From Flammeovirgaceae bacterium UBA7330 (lineage in GTDB: Bacteria > Bacteroidota > Bacteroidia > Cytophagales > Cyclobacteriaceae): DNA of 64,000 bases. Position numbers and translations under genes: made by a program. The DNA lies in contig DKPQ01000014.1 of the NCBI GenBank assembly GCA_002471275.1, positions 268,297-332,296 on the forward strand. Direction: 5' to 3'. A model generated the notes under the pieces. The model made no database searches and was not told the DNA's origin. It worked only from the letters and a program-made list of their open reading frames with translations. Below, one piece after another: positions 52,526 to 62,614 of the stretch. Each line of letters starts with the position of its first letter. Within the stretch, counting starts at the first letter, position 1.

Positions 52526-53518
52526 CTAAATGGAAATCATCTCCAGCACATGATTGGTCCTGGCGGCACTCACTCCGGTGCTTACGCATTTTCCCTTGCC
52601 AAGCAGCTCATCCACTACCTGACGAATCAATGGCTCCTGAATATGCTGAGGCATCTTGAAATCAATGGATTCTTTCTCGCCTGAGTCCGTCTCCCACGAA
52701 ACGATGGAATTTTCAAAGGAACCATAGACAATATGGCCCTTGCTCCCAATGATGGTTGTTTGCTCCTTACTCACCGTCTGCCCTGCAGTATAGCACCATA
52801 CTCCGGTACCTATCACCTTGTTTGGAAAAGAAAAAGTAGCAACGGTCATGTCATCAGCAGCATAATTTCCTGTCTGATTAAGTGAATAGCCTTTAGCATC
52901 TGAGACAGGTCCAAGTAAAAAGTCCAGATAATCAAACTGATGTGAGGCCAGGTCATAGAAATAGCCACCTCCGGCTACTTCAGGATCTACTCTCCAGTTA
53001 TTTTCCAGGTGGGTAATTACATCAGGCTTTACGGGTTTGATCATCTCGATATTGACCATACGCACATCACCAATCACTCCGCCCTCGATCAATTCCTTCA
53101 CCTTCAGGAAATTGGGTAATGCTCTGCGGTAATAGGCAATAAAAAGTGGCTGATCATACTTCTTAAATGTCTCTACCATGCGTTGGCACTCGGCATAGGT
53201 CTTGGCCATCGGCTTCTCGACATATGCTGGCTTACCTGCTTTGGCTACCTTTTCAGCCAGCTCTGTATGGGAGCTGGGTGGTGTGGCTATATAAATTGCA
53301 TTGACTTCCGGATCATTGATCAGCTGGTCTGCATCCGTATACCATTTTTCAATGGTATGCCGTTTAGCAAAATCAGCGGCCTTCTCTCCGTTTCTCCGCA
53401 TCACCGCGGTGATCTTCGAATTCTCAATTTTATACATCGCCGGAGCACTTTTCACTTCACAGACATCACCTGCTCCGATTACTCCCCATTTCACAGTGTC
53501 CCCGGTAATTCTTTTCAT
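52526..53518 (-). CDS. Gfo/Idh/MocA-family oxidoreductase
   Basis: A 330-residue NAD(P)-dependent sugar or sugar-derivative dehydrogenase. The Rossmann start is KWGVIGAGDVCEVKSAPAM, the family's EKP motif is in PAYVEKPMAKTYAECQ, and the catalytic region has GGYFYDLASHQFDYLDFLLG with the conserved D and H. Its position 43 bases before the MFS sugar-acid permease suggests catabolism of an imported sugar acid. It follows acs by 17 bases. Confidence 0.92.
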   Translation of the reverse strand: MKRITGDTVKWGVIGAGDVCEVKSAPAMYKIENSKITAVMRRNGEKAADFAKRHTIEKWYTDADQLINDPEVNAIYIATPPSSHTELAEKVAKAGKPAYVEKPMAKTYAECQRMVETFKKYDQPLFIAYYRRALPNFLKVKELIEGGVIGDVRMVNIEMIKPVKPDVITHLENNWRVDPEVAGGGYFYDLASHQFDYLDFLLGPVSDAKGYSLNQTGNYAADDMTVATFSFPNKVIGTGVWCYTAGQTVSKEQTTIIGSKGHIVYGSFENSIVSWETDSGEKESIDFKMPQHIQEPLIRQVVDELLGKGKCVSTGVSAARTNHVLEMISI

Positions 53519-53535
53519 ATCAACTCAGTTATCTT

Positions 53536-55434
53536 TTATTTGACGGCTCCCTTGATGATCTCTTCGACCACTTCAGGGTTCAACAAGGTAGAAGTATCTC
53601 CAAGGTTACCGGAATCTCCGCTGGCAACTTTTCTAAGGATCCTCCGCATGATCTTTCCGGACCTGGTTTTTGGTAGTCCCGGTACAATCTGGATCTTATC
53701 AGGCTTAGCAATAGGACCAATGATCTTGGTGACAGTCTCGCGGATCTCATTGATCAGGTTTTGCTCCGTCCTACCCTCCATATCGCAGATTACATAGGCA
53801 TAGATCCCCTGTCCTTTCACATCATGAGGATATCCGACTACGGCTGACTCTACTACCTTAGGGTGCTCATTGATCGCATTTTCTACTTCAGCAGTTCCCA
53901 TCCTGTGACCAGAAACATTGATGACATCATCCACTCGTCCGAGGATCCTCAGATACCCATCGTGGTCTCTTTTGGCTCCATCACCAGTGAAATACATGCC
54001 TTTGTAAGTGGAGAAATAAGTTTGTTTGCATCGCTCGTGATCCCCATAGGTGGTTCTTAGTATTCCCGGCCATGGTGACTTGATACACAGGTTACCTTCT
54101 ACATTATTACCAACCAATTCATTGCCTTCGGCATCAACGATGACTGGATCGATGCCAGGCAAAGGGAATGAAGCATGTGCCGGTTTATTTGGCGTAATGC
54201 CCGCTAAAGCTGAAATCATAATACCACCAGTCTCTGTCTGCCACCAGGTATCTACCAACGGACATTTTCCTTTTCCAATGTGATCATGATACCAGTGCCA
54301 GGCTTCCTCATTGATCGGCTCACCCACAGACCCAATCACTTTTAGCGATTCTAAACTATATGGTTCCACTGGCTCAAGTCCATGAGCTTGCAATGCCCTG
54401 ATAGCTGTTGGTGCGGTATAGAATTGGTTGACCTTATATTTATCTACGATCTCCCAAAACCTGCCCGGATGGGGATAAGTGGGGACCCCTTCAAACATCA
54501 GGGTTGTGGCACCTGCCAATAACGGACCGTATACTATATAAGAGTGACCTGTGATCCACCCAACATCGGCCGTACACCAGTATACATCTCCCTGTGAATA
54601 CTGGAAGACATTGACGAAAGAGTAATAGGAATAGACCATATAACCTCCAATGGTATGCACCACTCCTTTGGGCTTTCCCGTTGATCCGGAAGTGTACAGG
54701 ATGAAAAGCATGTCTTCGGCATCCATCACCTCAGCTTTATGCTCTTTGGACTGTCCCTTGATGGCATCATGCCACCAGATGTCCCTTCCTTCCTTCATGG
54801 AGATCTCAGATTTTGTTCGTTCAAGAACGATTACAGTCTCTACACTTTTTGTTTTTTCGAGTGCTTCATCTACCACACCTTTCACATCGATGGTTTTGGC
54901 ACCTCTAAAGTTTCCGTCACTGGTCAGAACCATTTTGGCCTCACAGTCATTGATACGATCAGCTAATGATGAGGCAGAGAACCCGGCAAAAACAACGGAA
55001 TGGATGGCTCCAACCCTTGCACAGGCAAGCATCGCGATGGCAGCTTCCGGCACCATCGGCATATAGATGATGACCCGATCACCTTTTTTTATTCCCTGAG
55101 CCTTCATCGCATTGGAAAACTCGCAGACCTTTTCATAAAGCTCCCGATATGTAAGGACAATGTTCTTTTCCTTAGGGTCATTGGGTTCCCAAATGATGGC
55201 TGGCTTATCACCCATGATGAACAAATGCCGTTCAAGGATATTTTCGGTGATGTTGAGCTTTCCATTCAAAAACCATTTTACATCCGGACCTTCGAAATCC
55301 CACTCCAGTACCTTGTCCCATCTTTTCTGCCAATGAAAGGACTCGGCTATTCTACTCCAGAATTCTTCCGGTTGTAAAATGCTCTTTTGGTATTCGTGAA
55401 TGTATCCGCTTAAGGTTTGAATTTTATGACTCAT
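53536..55434 (-). CDS. acs: Acetyl-CoA synthetase (AMP-forming)
   Basis: Activates acetate to acetyl-CoA through acetyl-AMP. The ANL-superfamily motifs are all present: ILYTSGSTGKPKGVVHT (P-loop), the DTWWQTETGGIMIS A5 region, YFTGDGAKRDHDGYLRILGR and the C-terminal PKTRSGKIMRRILRK, whose lysine is the site of regulatory acetylation in this family. The 632-residue length is normal. It sits behind an acetate-symporter-like permease and DUF4212 protein, so acetate uptake and activation are encoded together. Confidence 0.97.
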   Translation of the reverse strand: MSHKIQTLSGYIHEYQKSILQPEEFWSRIAESFHWQKRWDKVLEWDFEGPDVKWFLNGKLNITENILERHLFIMGDKPAIIWEPNDPKEKNIVLTYRELYEKVCEFSNAMKAQGIKKGDRVIIYMPMVPEAAIAMLACARVGAIHSVVFAGFSASSLADRINDCEAKMVLTSDGNFRGAKTIDVKGVVDEALEKTKSVETVIVLERTKSEISMKEGRDIWWHDAIKGQSKEHKAEVMDAEDMLFILYTSGSTGKPKGVVHTIGGYMVYSYYSFVNVFQYSQGDVYWCTADVGWITGHSYIVYGPLLAGATTLMFEGVPTYPHPGRFWEIVDKYKVNQFYTAPTAIRALQAHGLEPVEPYSLESLKVIGSVGEPINEEAWHWYHDHIGKGKCPLVDTWWQTETGGIMISALAGITPNKPAHASFPLPGIDPVIVDAEGNELVGNNVEGNLCIKSPWPGILRTTYGDHERCKQTYFSTYKGMYFTGDGAKRDHDGYLRILGRVDDVINVSGHRMGTAEVENAINEHPKVVESAVVGYPHDVKGQGIYAYVICDMEGRTEQNLINEIRETVTKIIGPIAKPDKIQIVPGLPKTRSGKIMRRILRKVASGDSGNLGDTSTLLNPEVVEEIIKGAVK

Positions 55435-55479
55435 AATAAGTTAACTCTTTGGGTTAAAAGTGAAGAAATGGCAATTTAA

Positions 55480-57174
55480 TCAATGATCCAGCGCTTTTCC
55501 AGCTCCACGAGGATATCTTATCATTTCGGTGATCTCCTGTACATCCTCCGGGGGAGCCGGATAAAACCTTGAAATACTAAAAGACACCACAAAATTTATG
55601 AGCATGGCAACCGTTCCGAAACCTTCGGGTGATATTCCCAGCCACCAATCTTCTGCCGGGGGTATGGTATCGGTAAACCAGCCCAGTTTGAAATGTGCCA
55701 TATAGAAAAACATCGTTGTGATCCCGACAACCATTCCTGCTACAGCACCTTCTTTGTTCATGCGTGCATCGAAAATCCCGAGGATGATAGCAGGAAAGAA
55801 TGATGCTGCCGCGAGCCCAAAAGCAAGGGCTACTGTTGCGGCTACAAACCCCGGAGGGTTGATCCCAAAATATCCAGCTACCGTAACCGCCATAACGGCA
55901 CCAATCCGGGCCCATATCAACTCTCCCTTTTCTGAGATGTCGGGTTTTATTTGCTTTTTGATCAGGTCATGTGAAATCGCTGTGGAGATCACCAGCAATA
56001 ATCCGGCTGCCGTTGACAGCGCCGCCGCAAGCCCTCCAGCTGCAACGAGGCCCACCACCCAATTGGGAAGTTTGGCAATTTCAGGATTAGCCAACACCAT
56101 GATATCCCGGTCGATGGTCAGTTCATTCTTTTCCTGATCACCTACATACTGTATCTTACCATCGGCATTTTTATCTTCAAAGGCGATCAGGCCGGTACTT
56201 TCCCAATTGCTAAACCATTCTGGTACATCGGCATAGGGTCTTTCTGATACTGTGGTGATCAGGTTGGTCCTGGCAAAGGCTGCAATGGCAGGAGCGGTGG
56301 TATATAAGATCGCGATAAATACCAATGCATACCCCGCTGATAATCTTGCATCCTTTACATGAGGCACAGTAAAAAACCTAACAATGACGTGCGGCAAACC
56401 AGCCGTTCCTACCATCAGGGCCAGCGTGATCGCAAACACATCAATCATCGACTTGGATCCTGAAGTGTACTCTGCAAACCCGAGTTCCTCATGTAAATTA
56501 TCCAGCTTATCGAGTAGATAAGTACCATCAGAAAGTGCTCCTCCAAATCCCAGCTGAGGAATAGGATTGCCGGTCAGCTGGATTGAGATAAATATGGCAG
56601 GCACCATGAAAGCAAAAATGAGGATACAATATTGAGCCACCTGCGTATAGGTGATCCCTTTCATGCCACCCAGCACGGCATAAAACAATACGATCGCCAT
56701 ACCGATATAAACTCCAGTATCTACCGAAACTTCGAGGAATCTGGCAAAAACCACACCTACACCACGCATTTGACCCGCTACATAAGTAAACGAGACAATG
56801 ATGGCACAAATGACCGCCACAGTCCGGGCGATGTTTGAATAGTATCTGTCTCCAATGAAATCAGGCACAGTAAACTTGCCAAACTTCCTAAGATAAGGTG
56901 CAAGTAAAAGTGCCAGCAAAACATAGCCACCAGTCCATCCCATGAGGTAAACCGCTCCATCATATCCCATGAAAGAGATCAATCCTGCCATGGAGATGAA
57001 TGAAGCAGCCGACATCCAGTCTGCGGCTGTAGCCATACCATTGGCCAGCGGCGAAACACCACCTCCTGCTACATAGAATTCTTTGGTTGAGCCAGCCCGG
57101 GACCAGATGGCTATACCAATATATATTGTAAATGTGATCCCAACGAGTAGAAAAGTCCAAATCTGTACATCCAT
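55480..57174 (-). CDS. Sodium:solute symporter, acetate permease-like (VC_2705 group)
   Basis: A 564-residue SSS-family permease with about thirteen helices. FYVAGGGVSPLANGMATAAD and WMSAASFISMAG match the N-terminus of ActP, and the central LMVGTAGLPHVIVRFFTVPH is the conserved core. The four-base gap to the small DUF4212 gene upstream and the acs gene downstream fit the known acetate-transport arrangement in this group. Acetate is the likely substrate; other short organic acids remain possible. Confidence 0.92.
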   Translation of the reverse strand: MDVQIWTFLLVGITFTIYIGIAIWSRAGSTKEFYVAGGGVSPLANGMATAADWMSAASFISMAGLISFMGYDGAVYLMGWTGGYVLLALLLAPYLRKFGKFTVPDFIGDRYYSNIARTVAVICAIIVSFTYVAGQMRGVGVVFARFLEVSVDTGVYIGMAIVLFYAVLGGMKGITYTQVAQYCILIFAFMVPAIFISIQLTGNPIPQLGFGGALSDGTYLLDKLDNLHEELGFAEYTSGSKSMIDVFAITLALMVGTAGLPHVIVRFFTVPHVKDARLSAGYALVFIAILYTTAPAIAAFARTNLITTVSERPYADVPEWFSNWESTGLIAFEDKNADGKIQYVGDQEKNELTIDRDIMVLANPEIAKLPNWVVGLVAAGGLAAALSTAAGLLLVISTAISHDLIKKQIKPDISEKGELIWARIGAVMAVTVAGYFGINPPGFVAATVALAFGLAAASFFPAIILGIFDARMNKEGAVAGMVVGITTMFFYMAHFKLGWFTDTIPPAEDWWLGISPEGFGTVAMLINFVVSFSISRFYPAPPEDVQEITEMIRYPRGAGKALDH

Positions 57175-57177
57175 AGC

Positions 57178-57438
57178 TTAATCCTGTTCGTCGACGTCAA
57201 ATTCTTTGTCTAGCTTGTTCATGAGATAGACATAGACAAAGATGATGATTACAAAAGCATATATCGAACCTTGCTGGGCAAACCAGAAACCAAGCTTAAA
57301 ACCTCCAAGTCTGATTTGATTCAATTGTTCTGCAAACAGGATGCCGGCGGCATATGAAAACAGGAACCATATAGAAAGAAGGATCAGCAAATACCTGATA
57401 TTCCTCTTCCAATAGGCCTTCATTTTTTCTTTGTCCAT
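57178..57438 (-). CDS. DUF4212 small membrane protein (symporter partner)
   Basis: An 86-residue protein with two membrane helices (about 14-34 and 51-73) and the WFAQQGSIYAFVIIIFVYVY segment typical of DUF4212. Such proteins are nearly always encoded just before VC_2705-type SSS permeases and are thought to be a subunit of them. It lies three bases before the permease gene. The promoter for this whole block must be in 57439-57575, where I found no convincing element. Confidence 0.93.
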   Translation of the reverse strand: MDKEKMKAYWKRNIRYLLILLSIWFLFSYAAGILFAEQLNQIRLGGFKLGFWFAQQGSIYAFVIIIFVYVYLMNKLDKEFDVDEQD

Positions 57439-57575
57439 TTTGGGATTGGGTTGTTAGTGTTATTTATAAAGAAGGCACAATTTATACAAGTTGGCCTTAC
57501 GCTCAAAACAGAGAAATTAAAAAGCATGAGGATACTTTTTCGAAAATCCTTGTTCAGTACGTCTTTATGAGGGTG

Positions 57576-58301
57576 TTATAAAAAAAACTCAGCTACAATA
57601 GCTACTGTAGCTCCGCCAACAGCAGCTATTATTTTTTTAAATCCAATTTTATGCTCCGGGCTGGATTCTACAAAAATGGTAGTGGAGATATGAAGAAATC
57701 CACCTGAAACCAGGGCAAATAGGTAGAGTAAATATTCATGAGACAGGGCTAAAACATATTCACTAAATATCAAACCCATGGGGGAGGATATAGCAAATAT
57801 GACCAGGATCAACCATTGACCAGAAGTAAATCTTGGTCCTGTTTTGACTGTGGTCATCAAAGCAAAAGCAGCAGGCATCTTGTGAAGAATAATCCCCAGC
57901 AGCAAAGTATGTGACTCATGCCTGGCATGGAAAGGAGAGTCATGCGTTAAAAGTGCTCCTTCCATCAAAGAATGAATGACCAAGGCGACTAAAAGGGAAA
58001 TGCCTGAGAAAGTAGTAGAACCAGACCTGTGCGCATGAAAATGGCCATGTTCAATTCCTGAAGTATAATGTTCCAGCAACTGCTGGAAAAAAAAGCCAAT
58101 AAGTATAAAAACTCCGATGGTCATTGGCTTCTCGCTGAGCGTAAAGACTTCCGGAAGAATATGAATAATGGTTACTCCAAAGAGAAATGACCCTGCGAAT
58201 ATCAAAGGCAACCTGATTGAAGTAGGCTTCAGCCCAATCAATAAAACTGCCAGCCCACCCAGCATTGTGGTTGATAGTAAAACCAGGATGACTATGATCA
58301 T
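57576..58301 (-). CDS. ZIP-family metal transporter
   Basis: A 241-residue membrane protein with about eight helices. The histidine-containing helices of ZIP proteins are visible: LVALVIHSLMEGALL (the H...EG motif of helix 4) and LLGIILHKMPAAFALM (helix 5). A His-rich loop (HGHFHAHR) lies between helices 3 and 4. It likely moves Zn2+ or another divalent metal into the cytoplasm. It overlaps apbE by four bases, so the two are cotranscribed. Confidence 0.92.
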   Translation of the reverse strand: MIIVILVLLSTTMLGGLAVLLIGLKPTSIRLPLIFAGSFLFGVTIIHILPEVFTLSEKPMTIGVFILIGFFFQQLLEHYTSGIEHGHFHAHRSGSTTFSGISLLVALVIHSLMEGALLTHDSPFHARHESHTLLLGIILHKMPAAFALMTTVKTGPRFTSGQWLILVIFAISSPMGLIFSEYVLALSHEYLLYLFALVSGGFLHISTTIFVESSPEHKIGFKKIIAAVGGATVAIVAEFFL

Positions 58302-59341
58302 TGAATAGTAGATTGGTTGATGTCGCCAACAAAGTTTACAACAGAAGAGATATTTTCTGATACATAGGCACCAATTTCTTCATCTTCAGAATAAACGATG
58401 ATGGCATCAATGTTATTCTGGCTCAAAAGTGCTTTGGACGCATCAAGACCCAGTACCATTATTGCCGTGGCATATGCGTCTGCGGTAACGCATTCCCTGG
58501 CAAATACCGAGGCACTCAATACATTATTTTGGGCATTGAATCCTGTACGTGGATCAATGGTATGAGCAATTGTCTTGCCATCCACTTCGTAATAATTTCT
58601 ATAGTTTCCCGAAGTAGCCATCGAGATATCGCTCAGCTCAGTGATTGCCAGCAATTTTCTCTCCAGCCTGCTTACCAGGGGATCTTCAATGCCAATTTTC
58701 CAGGGATCTCCCTTTCCGTTATTTCCCTTTACCCTGACCTCGCCACCTATTTCAACCATGTAATTCTTAATTTTTTTCTTCTCCAGAAACTCTGCTACCA
58801 GATCAACGGCATAGCCTTTGGCAATGGCACTAAAATCCAGGTACATCCCAGGCTCTATCGCTATTTTTTCCTGACTGAAGAGTAATTTTCCAAATCCAAC
58901 ATACTGAATCAAACTATCTACAACAACTGAATCTAAAAAGTTCGGCTTACCATTTGGGCCAAATCCCCAGGCATTGACGAGCGGTCCAATGGTAGGATCA
59001 AAAGCTCCATAGGTCGCAATCCAGATCTCCTCACTTTTCTTCATCACGTCCGTAAACATGCCTGAAGGATTTTGAATCTCTTGCAGTTGATTCAACCTGG
59101 AGATCTCAGAATCATTGATATAAGTCGAAAGAGAATTGTTTAGTGATATGAGGATCGAATCTACCTCTGATTTGTAATTAGCATTGTCCTCGTCGGTATA
59201 CTTCACATTATACACAATCGAGCCCATAGTTTTACCCTCCAGGTGTACAGGTTCAACCTCAGGTTGGCTGGTAAAAAACTGAAAAATAAGGATCAGTAGG
59301 CCTATCGACAAAATGATTCGGATCACCAGTTTCCTTGACAT
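58298..59341 (-). CDS. apbE: FAD:protein FMN transferase (ApbE family)
   Basis: Attaches FMN covalently to threonines of redox proteins on the outside of the membrane. The single N-terminal membrane helix (VIRIILSIGLLILIFQFF) anchors it. The domain shows TMGSIVYNVKY, ATYGAFDPTIGPLVNAWGFG, YLDFSAIAKGYAVDLV, MVEIGGEVRVKG, and HTIDPRTG near the C-terminus with the metal-binding DAYATAIMVLG. The 347 residues are complete. It starts 66 bases from the divergent ruvB gene and is followed by the ZIP gene. Confidence 0.95.
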   Translation of the reverse strand: MSRKLVIRIILSIGLLILIFQFFTSQPEVEPVHLEGKTMGSIVYNVKYTDEDNANYKSEVDSILISLNNSLSTYINDSEISRLNQLQEIQNPSGMFTDVMKKSEEIWIATYGAFDPTIGPLVNAWGFGPNGKPNFLDSVVVDSLIQYVGFGKLLFSQEKIAIEPGMYLDFSAIAKGYAVDLVAEFLEKKKIKNYMVEIGGEVRVKGNNGKGDPWKIGIEDPLVSRLERKLLAITELSDISMATSGNYRNYYEVDGKTIAHTIDPRTGFNAQNNVLSASVFARECVTADAYATAIMVLGLDASKALLSQNNIDAIIVYSEDEEIGAYVSENISSVVNFVGDINQSTIQ

Positions 59342-59387
59342 AGCTGAGGGTTTTTTACAATATTAAATGATTGTCCGAAGCTAAAGT

Positions 59388-59395
59388 TATCTTTG
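59388..59395 (+). promoter_or_regulatory. -7 element of the ruvB promoter
   Basis: TATCTTTG matches TAnnTTTG and ends 12 bases before the ruvB ATG. Transcription would start about five or six bases before the ATG, giving an almost leaderless message. It overlaps an in-frame TTG (59393) that could be mistaken for the start. No TTTG lies at the usual upstream distance. Confidence 0.5.
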
Positions 59396-59407
59396 TTTGA
59401 CAAATCT

Positions 59408-60436
59408 ATGAGAGAAGATTATCTACGAGCAGACGATGACAGTTTTTCAGGTGCTGAAAAGGAAATAGAAAAGGCCCTCCGGCCGCTATCTTTTGAGGAT
59501 TTCACTGGCCAGGAAAAAATCATCCAAAACCTGAAAATATTTGTTGAAGCGGCCAAGCAACGGACTGAACCGCTGGATCATGTTTTGCTCCATGGCCCTC
59601 CCGGATTAGGGAAAACTACGCTCTCTCACATCATTGCCAATGAATTGGGCAGTAATCTGAAGGTGACATCAGGGCCGGTGCTCGACAAACCTGGTGAGCT
59701 GGCAGGTCTCCTAACCAACCTCGAAGATCATGATGTACTGTTTATTGATGAAATCCACCGATTGAATCCCATTGTAGAGGAATATCTATATTCTGCCATG
59801 GAGGATTACCGCATCGATATCATGCTGGACTCGGGACCTAATGCCCGATCTGTACAGATTGCCCTAAACCCATTTACCCTGATTGGCGCCACGACCAGAT
59901 CCGGTTTACTGACAGCCCCTCTTCGTGCCCGATTTGGGATCAATTCAAGGCTGGAGTATTATGATTCTAAATTGCTGATGAAGATCGTACTAAGGTCTGC
60001 AGACATTCTGCAAACGCCTATCGATGAGGAAGCTGCCTACGAAATTTCCCGGCGGAGTAGAGGCACTCCAAGGATCTGCAACAACCTACTGAGAAGGACC
60101 CGTGACTTTGCTCAGGTCAAAGGAGATGGAGCCATCACCCTGGACATCGCCAAAATGGCTCTGGATGCACTGGATGTAGATGAGCATGGACTGGATGAAA
60201 TGGATAACCGCATCCTCTCCACCATCATCAACAAGTTTAAAGGCGGACCCGTAGGCTTATCAACCATTGCTACTTCCTGTGGTGAAGAAGCTGAAACCAT
60301 TGAAGAAGTTTATGAGCCTTTCCTGATTCAGGAAGGGTACATGAAACGTACTGCTAGGGGCAGACAAGCTACAGAGTTAGCCTATGAACATCTGGGCGTA
60401 CTCCCTCCAAATAAGATGAAGGGATTATTTGATTGA
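59408..60436 (+). CDS. ruvB: Holliday junction branch migration helicase RuvB
   Basis: AAA+ motor that drives branch migration with RuvA. Start placed at the ATG giving [11 protein letters not shown] (342 residues). Walker A is GPPGLGKTT, Walker [10 protein letters not shown], sensor 1 lies in [20 protein letters not shown], and the arginine finger and winged-helix C-terminus ([28 protein letters not shown]) are present. It is a single gene. RuvA and RuvC are not in the window. Confidence 0.97.
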   Translation: MREDYLRADDDSFSGAEKEIEKALRPLSFEDFTGQEKIIQNLKIFVEAAKQRTEPLDHVLLHGPPGLGKTTLSHIIANELGSNLKVTSGPVLDKPGELAGLLTNLEDHDVLFIDEIHRLNPIVEEYLYSAMEDYRIDIMLDSGPNARSVQIALNPFTLIGATTRSGLLTAPLRARFGINSRLEYYDSKLLMKIVLRSADILQTPIDEEAAYEISRRSRGTPRICNNLLRRTRDFAQVKGDGAITLDIAKMALDALDVDEHGLDEMDNRILSTIINKFKGGPVGLSTIATSCGEEAETIEEVYEPFLIQEGYMKRTARGRQATELAYEHLGVLPPNKMKGLFD

Positions 60437-60438
60437 TG

Positions 60439-60702
60439 TTAAAGCGTGTACCAAACACGGATCAACTGATACCACTGGGAATGTGATTCCCCGGCAGTAT
60501 ACAATTCCGTATCGCGGCTACCTTCTTCTTCATGAATATTTGGCAGCACTACTGTCTCAACATTTAACACATTGACATGACTGTTGCTTGCCAACCATCC
60601 ATTCATTTCTTCAACTACCTCTTCAAATGGTTGTATCTTTCCCGACTTGAATAAACCCCCTTTGGCTTTTTCAGGAACAAAATCTTGAACTTCTATTTTC
60701 AT
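60439..60702 (-). CDS. Small conserved protein of unknown function
   Basis: An 87-residue soluble protein without signal peptide or membrane helix. It begins MKIEVQDFVPEKAKGGLFKS and ends WYQLIRVWYTL, with a mixed acidic middle. The C-terminal QWYQLIRVWY and the upstream VETVVLPN suggest a small alpha/beta fold. I cannot assign a family. It converges with ruvB (two bases between the ends) and diverges from the alkyltransferase-like gene. Confidence 0.65.
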   Translation of the reverse strand: MKIEVQDFVPEKAKGGLFKSGKIQPFEEVVEEMNGWLASNSHVNVLNVETVVLPNIHEEEGSRDTELYTAGESHSQWYQLIRVWYTL

Positions 60703-60827
60703 CGTGCAGTGATCTTTAAAAATTTAAGTTTAACAAATTAGGTGATGCATAGGGACCTAACAACGTTATTAATAAATTGTTAAACCAAATATAGGTAATT
60801 GTATTTTTTTTAAGGCGATTTGCACTT

Positions 60828-61157
60828 ATGAAAGATAATTCTAATTTTTTCAACGACGTATACGAAGTTGTCAGATTGATCCCCAAAGGAAAAGTGACTT
60901 CCTATGGAGCAATTGCCAATTACCTCGGTGTAAGAAGAAGTGCCAGAATGGTAGGCTGGGCCATGAATGGTGCTCCAAAGGATGTCCCCGCACATCGTGT
61001 ATTAAACAGAAATGGATTATTGACAGGTAAAAACGCCTTCGCTACACCCACATTGATGCAGGAATTGCTTCAAAAAGAAGGAGTAAAGGTAAAGGATGAC
61101 CAGGTTATGAATCTTGATAACCATTTCTGGGACCCTACAACCGAAATTGGGCTTTAA
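60828..61157 (+). CDS. Alkyltransferase-like protein (ATL; MGMT family without active Cys)
   Basis: The 109 residues cover only the DNA-binding domain of O6-alkylguanine-DNA methyltransferase: IPKGKVTSYGAIANYLGVRR, the arginine finger in RRSARMVGWAMN, then VPAHRV where the catalytic PCHR has Ala55 in place of Cys. It can therefore bind alkylated guanine but not repair it; ATL proteins mark such lesions for nucleotide excision repair. Its end overlaps the convergent symporter gene by four bases. Confidence 0.9.
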   Translation: MKDNSNFFNDVYEVVRLIPKGKVTSYGAIANYLGVRRSARMVGWAMNGAPKDVPAHRVLNRNGLLTGKNAFATPTLMQELLQKEGVKVKDDQVMNLDNHFWDPTTEIGL

Positions 61158-62602
61158 TTTGAGTTCCTTCTTATAATCAGTAAGCCTAAAAACGTCAATA
61201 AACCATTCAGAATGATGATTTCAAATCCAAATTTATAGCCTCCCAGTAGCGTCGGCGAATAGATGTTTATTAAATAAGAAACAAGCGGCGACAGCAAACA
61301 TACGAGGGGTACCCAGCGATCTTTTACCGAAATATTTGTAAACATCCCAAAACTGAACATACCCAACAATGGGCCGTAGGTATATCCTGCCGCTGTAAAC
61401 ACGGCCGTAATCACACTTTGGTCATTCACTGCATGGAAGATTAATACCACAAAAAATATCAACGCCGAGAAGGAAATATGCACCAGCATCCTGGTCCGCT
61501 TATTCTTTTTATAATTCTCTGGCTTAAAGCCCAGAAAATCGACACAAAAAGAAGTTGTCATGGCAGTGAGGGCTGAATCAGCACTGGAATATGCCGCCGC
61601 TGTGATACCTAATAGAAATACAATCGATCCTATCGTAGAGAAATGTCCAATGGCCAACCCGGGAAACAGATAATCTGTTCTCTCTGGAATCGGAATACCT
61701 CTGATCTCAGAAAACTGAAATAACAGTAAGCCCAGACTAAGAAACAGCAAGTTTACCCCCACGAGGATCACACAAAACCAAAAGACATTTTTCTGGGCAT
61801 CCCGAAGAGTTTTGATGGTCAGGTTCTTTTGCATCATGTCCTGATCCAATCCTGTCATCACAATAGCAATAAAAGCACCTGCGAAAAACTGTTTGAAGAA
61901 GTTTCTCCCGCTTTGCCAATCCCATTGGAAAATGGTACTTCGCTCATCAGAAGAAATTTGTGAGATCAGCTCACCAGTATCCAATCCAAGCTCATTTTTT
62001 ATAAAGAAGATGCTTATCACCACAGAGGCAATCATGAAAAGTGTCTGCAATGTGTCGGTCCAGACCACTGTTTTTATCCCGGACCGGAATGTATAGATCC
62101 AGATTAGTAAGATAGAAACCAGCACAGATACCCAAAAAGGCAGGTCGAATGCATCGAAAAACGAAATTTGGAGAACACCTGCTACCAAAAACAACCGAAA
62201 GGAAGAGCCAATCACACGACTCAGCAGAAAAAAGAATGCTCCGGACTTATATGACCAAAACCCGAATCTCTCTTCCAGAAAAGTGTAGATTGAGGTCAGT
62301 CTAAGCCGGTAATACAAGGGCATCAGGACAGTGGCAATGACGAGGTAGCCTGGCAAATACCCCAGAACGACCTGGAAATAGTTAAAATTACTGTTTCCCA
62401 CTTCGCCAGGAATAGAGATAAAGGTAACGCCTGACAAAGACGCTCCAATCATTCCAAAAGCCACTAAAAACCACGGAGATTGCCTTCCTGCTGTGAAAAA
62501 ATCCTCATCCGAAGAATTCCTCGAAGTGAGATAAGAAATGAATATCAGGACCAGGAAATACCCAATAATAACTATACCTACAGTAACCGGTTGCATAATC
62601 AA
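61154..62602 (-). CDS. Sodium:solute symporter (SSS family)
   Basis: A 482-residue permease with about thirteen helices. SDEDFFTAGRQSPWFLVAFG and GASLSGVTFISIPGEVG are the typical first two helix regions of the SSS family, and FQVVLGYLPGYLVIATVLMP follows. It is closest in style to the sodium-coupled permeases of Bacteroidota annotated for sugars, pantothenate or sialic acid; the substrate cannot be deduced. It stands alone on the minus strand and is divergent from clpS. Confidence 0.9.
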   Translation of the reverse strand: MIMQPVTVGIVIIGYFLVLIFISYLTSRNSSDEDFFTAGRQSPWFLVAFGMIGASLSGVTFISIPGEVGNSNFNYFQVVLGYLPGYLVIATVLMPLYYRLRLTSIYTFLEERFGFWSYKSGAFFFLLSRVIGSSFRLFLVAGVLQISFFDAFDLPFWVSVLVSILLIWIYTFRSGIKTVVWTDTLQTLFMIASVVISIFFIKNELGLDTGELISQISSDERSTIFQWDWQSGRNFFKQFFAGAFIAIVMTGLDQDMMQKNLTIKTLRDAQKNVFWFCVILVGVNLLFLSLGLLLFQFSEIRGIPIPERTDYLFPGLAIGHFSTIGSIVFLLGITAAAYSSADSALTAMTTSFCVDFLGFKPENYKKNKRTRMLVHISFSALIFFVVLIFHAVNDQSVITAVFTAAGYTYGPLLGMFSFGMFTNISVKDRWVPLVCLLSPLVSYLINIYSPTLLGGYKFGFEIIILNGLLTFLGLLIIRRNSN

Positions 62603-62614
62603 ATAGTATTAAAA

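Noticed and set aside
51163..57438. Reading the acs block as a propionate pathway
   Set aside because: No prpB, prpC or prpD homologue is present, and the symporter plus DUF4212 fit acetate better.
59393..59407. TTG start for ruvB
   Set aside because: It lies inside the -7 promoter element; the ATG at 59408 matches the family N-terminus.
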